Shown: in pieces, positions 63,501-64,000 of the stretch
How positions within the stretch are numbered: position 1 is the first letter of the stretch
How the letters are laid out: each line of letters begins with the position of its first letter
The notes under the pieces: generated by a model
What the model saw: the letters and a program-made list of their open reading frames with translations, nothing else
Told to the model about the DNA's origin: nothing
Database searches by the model: none
NCBI GenBank assembly: GCA_039654915.1
Contig: CM077593.1
Span: 36,674,501 to 36,738,500 of the forward strand
Length of the DNA stretch: 64,000 nt
Direction: 5' to 3'
From: Aquilaria yunnanensis
Taxonomy: Eukaryota > Streptophyta > Magnoliopsida > Malvales > Thymelaeaceae
Made by a program: the position numbers and the translations under genes

Positions 63501-64000
63501 AGGAGAATTCATGTTGTGGAGGTTCTAAGGAAATCTCTTTAACCTTAAATTCAATCAATTTTTCTACAATGATAGAAGAGTTCCTGTCGTAGAGGTTCTA
63601 AGGAATGCTCCTTAACGTCAAACTCAAACAAATTTTCAAACACAGTCAACTTTTCTTCGACGATAGGAGAGTTCCTGTCGTTGAGGTTCTAAGGAAAGCT
63701 CCTGAACCTCAAACTCAATCAAATTTTCAAACACAGTCAATTTTTCTTCAACGATAGGAGAGTTCCTGTCGTTGAGGTTCTAAGGAAAGCTCCTGAACCT
63801 CAAACTCAATCAAATTTTCAAACACAGTCAATTTTTCTTCAACGATAGGAGAGTTCCTGTCGTAGAGGTTCTAAGGAAAGCTCCTCAACCTCAAACTCAA
63901 TCAAATTTTCAAACACAGCCAATTTTTCCTCAACGTTAGGAGAGTTCCTGTGGTAGAGGTTCTAATGAAAGCTCCTGAACCTCAAACTCAATCAAATTTT

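Larger units (their letters stand above)
1..64000 (+). repeat. Satellite DNA array, ~91-bp monomer, fills the window
   Basis: Every part of the window reads as a variant of one monomer of about 91 bp, repeated head to tail in a single orientation. Successive markers such as CTCAAACTCAATCAA, AACACAGTCAA, GATAGGAGAGTTCC and TAGAGGTTCTAAGG recur at 91-bp spacing, with 90-bp forms (T5 to T4 in the second T run) and 73-bp forms interspersed. I estimate roughly 700 monomers, about 60 of them short. No inversion, transposon or unique sequence interrupts the array, and it runs off both ends. Long, pure, AT-rich tandem arrays of this kind are typical of centromeric or heterochromatic satellites in eukaryotes. 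Assignment to a centromere is inference, because no centromere-specific element or binding site is visible. The monomer is not one I recognise. Confidence 0.98.
41351..64000 (+). repeat. Array domain IV: homogenised HOR domain with kilobase duplications
   Basis: This right-hand domain is the most uniform. The diagnostic AAGGGTTCTAAGG monomer falls at 41864, 43986, 45936, 47885, 51295, 53428, 55124, 57620, 61021 and 62717, with spacings of 2122, 1950, 1949, 3410, 2133, 1696, 2496, 3401 and 1696 bp. Short monomers of the CTGTAATG, CTGCAATG/CTGCAGTG and CTACAAGG types occur at regular places in the units. Many long stretches are near-identical between units, unlike the more diverged copies to the left. 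No gene, RNA or mobile element was seen, and the domain continues past the window end. Confidence 0.82.
56600..64000 (+). repeat. Large segmental duplication, copy 2 (lacks one HOR unit)
   Basis: This is the partner of 46870-56407. The join between the two offset classes lies around 60.5-60.6 kb, where the sequence switches from matching 50.8 kb to matching 53.0 kb (TTCAGCTCAAACTG at 53101 and 60694). The offset difference, 9725 - 7593 = 2132, equals the 2133-bp spacing of the AAGGG monomers at 51295 and 53428, so one HOR unit is absent. The copy is still in register with copy 1 when the window ends. Confidence 0.86.

Noticed and set aside
1..64000. A giant gene for a repeat protein with 30-residue repeats
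   Set aside because: Each monomer can be read as about 40 open codons on the minus strand, but 91 is not a multiple of 3, so the frame rotates and meets stops (TGA, TAG, TAA) within every monomer. Indels are not frame-preserving.
1..64000. CRISPR array
   Set aside because: Regular direct repeats are present but there are no unique spacers; the whole 91 bp is repeated.
1..64000. CENP-B box
   Set aside because: I looked for TTCG followed by the CGGG-type half. TTCG appears only in variants such as GAGTTCGTATCGTTGAGG, which lack the required CGGG.
1..64000. Soybean centromeric satellites (91- and 92-bp CentGm families)
   Set aside because: The monomer length matches, but the sequence does not resemble what I remember of those families. 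Length alone is not evidence; a database search would settle it.
1..64000. Telomere repeats, ribosomal spacer subrepeats or tRNA/rRNA genes
   Set aside because: No TTAGGG or TTTAGGG runs, no recognisable rRNA or tRNA sequence, and no promoter-like unit between repeats.
42751..64000. Near-identical duplications as pure assembly artefacts
   Set aside because: Not excluded, but the copies carry scattered single-base differences and a 10-bp length difference, which argues for real separate copies. Spanning long reads are needed to be sure.
1..64000. Phased A/T tracts forming bent DNA
   Set aside because: The two T5 runs in each monomer are 18 bp apart, not close to a multiple of the ~10.5-bp helical turn, so I did not claim intrinsic curvature.

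Overview
The window is one uninterrupted block of satellite DNA. From first to last base it consists of head-to-tail copies, all in the same orientation, of an AT-rich monomer of about 91 bp (about 37% G+C, roughly 700 copies). I found no protein-coding gene, RNA gene, transposon, CRISPR array or unique spacer DNA. This kind of array is characteristic of a eukaryotic centromere, pericentromere or heterochromatic knob. The two CpG sites of each monomer are mostly lost by C-to-T or G-to-A changes, which suggests a genome that methylates CpG, such as a plant or vertebrate. I do not recognise the monomer and cannot name the species.

Monomer structure: the AT-rich half carries two direct copies of an 18-bp subunit beginning TCAATTTTTC. 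Exact loss of one subunit gives a recurrent 73-bp short monomer; gain gives longer ones. The other half carries the two CpG sites (ACGATA and GTCGTA) and a small dyad, AAGGA-4 nt-TCCTT.

Layout. Domain I (1-10010) is made of long monomers only. It has a 364-bp four-monomer higher-order repeat (HOR) present once at 1706 and three times at 4118-5209, plus a ~1-kb tandem duplication near 7.3-9.3 kb. Domain II (10011 to ~22.9 kb) introduces the 73-bp monomer and is organised around a ~1.69-kb, 19-monomer HOR (17 long + 2 short). Domain III (~22.9-41.35 kb) is a mosaic of segmental copies at offsets of 5845, 887 and 2149 bp, and includes a local burst of the 18-bp subunit at 35994-36109. Domain IV (~41.35 kb to the end) is the most homogenised part. 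It has near-identical 1950-bp HOR units (42751-46650) and a multi-kilobase segmental duplication (about 46.87-56.41 kb copied to 56.6-64.0 kb). The second copy lacks about 2132 bp, the length of one HOR unit.

Nothing in the window suggests genes acting together. The content of interest is the array's history: replication slippage at the 18-bp subunit, small multi-monomer duplications, HOR amplification, then kilobase-scale copying and unequal exchange. All duplications were read by eye, so edges are approximate (usually within about one monomer) unless exact marker positions are given.
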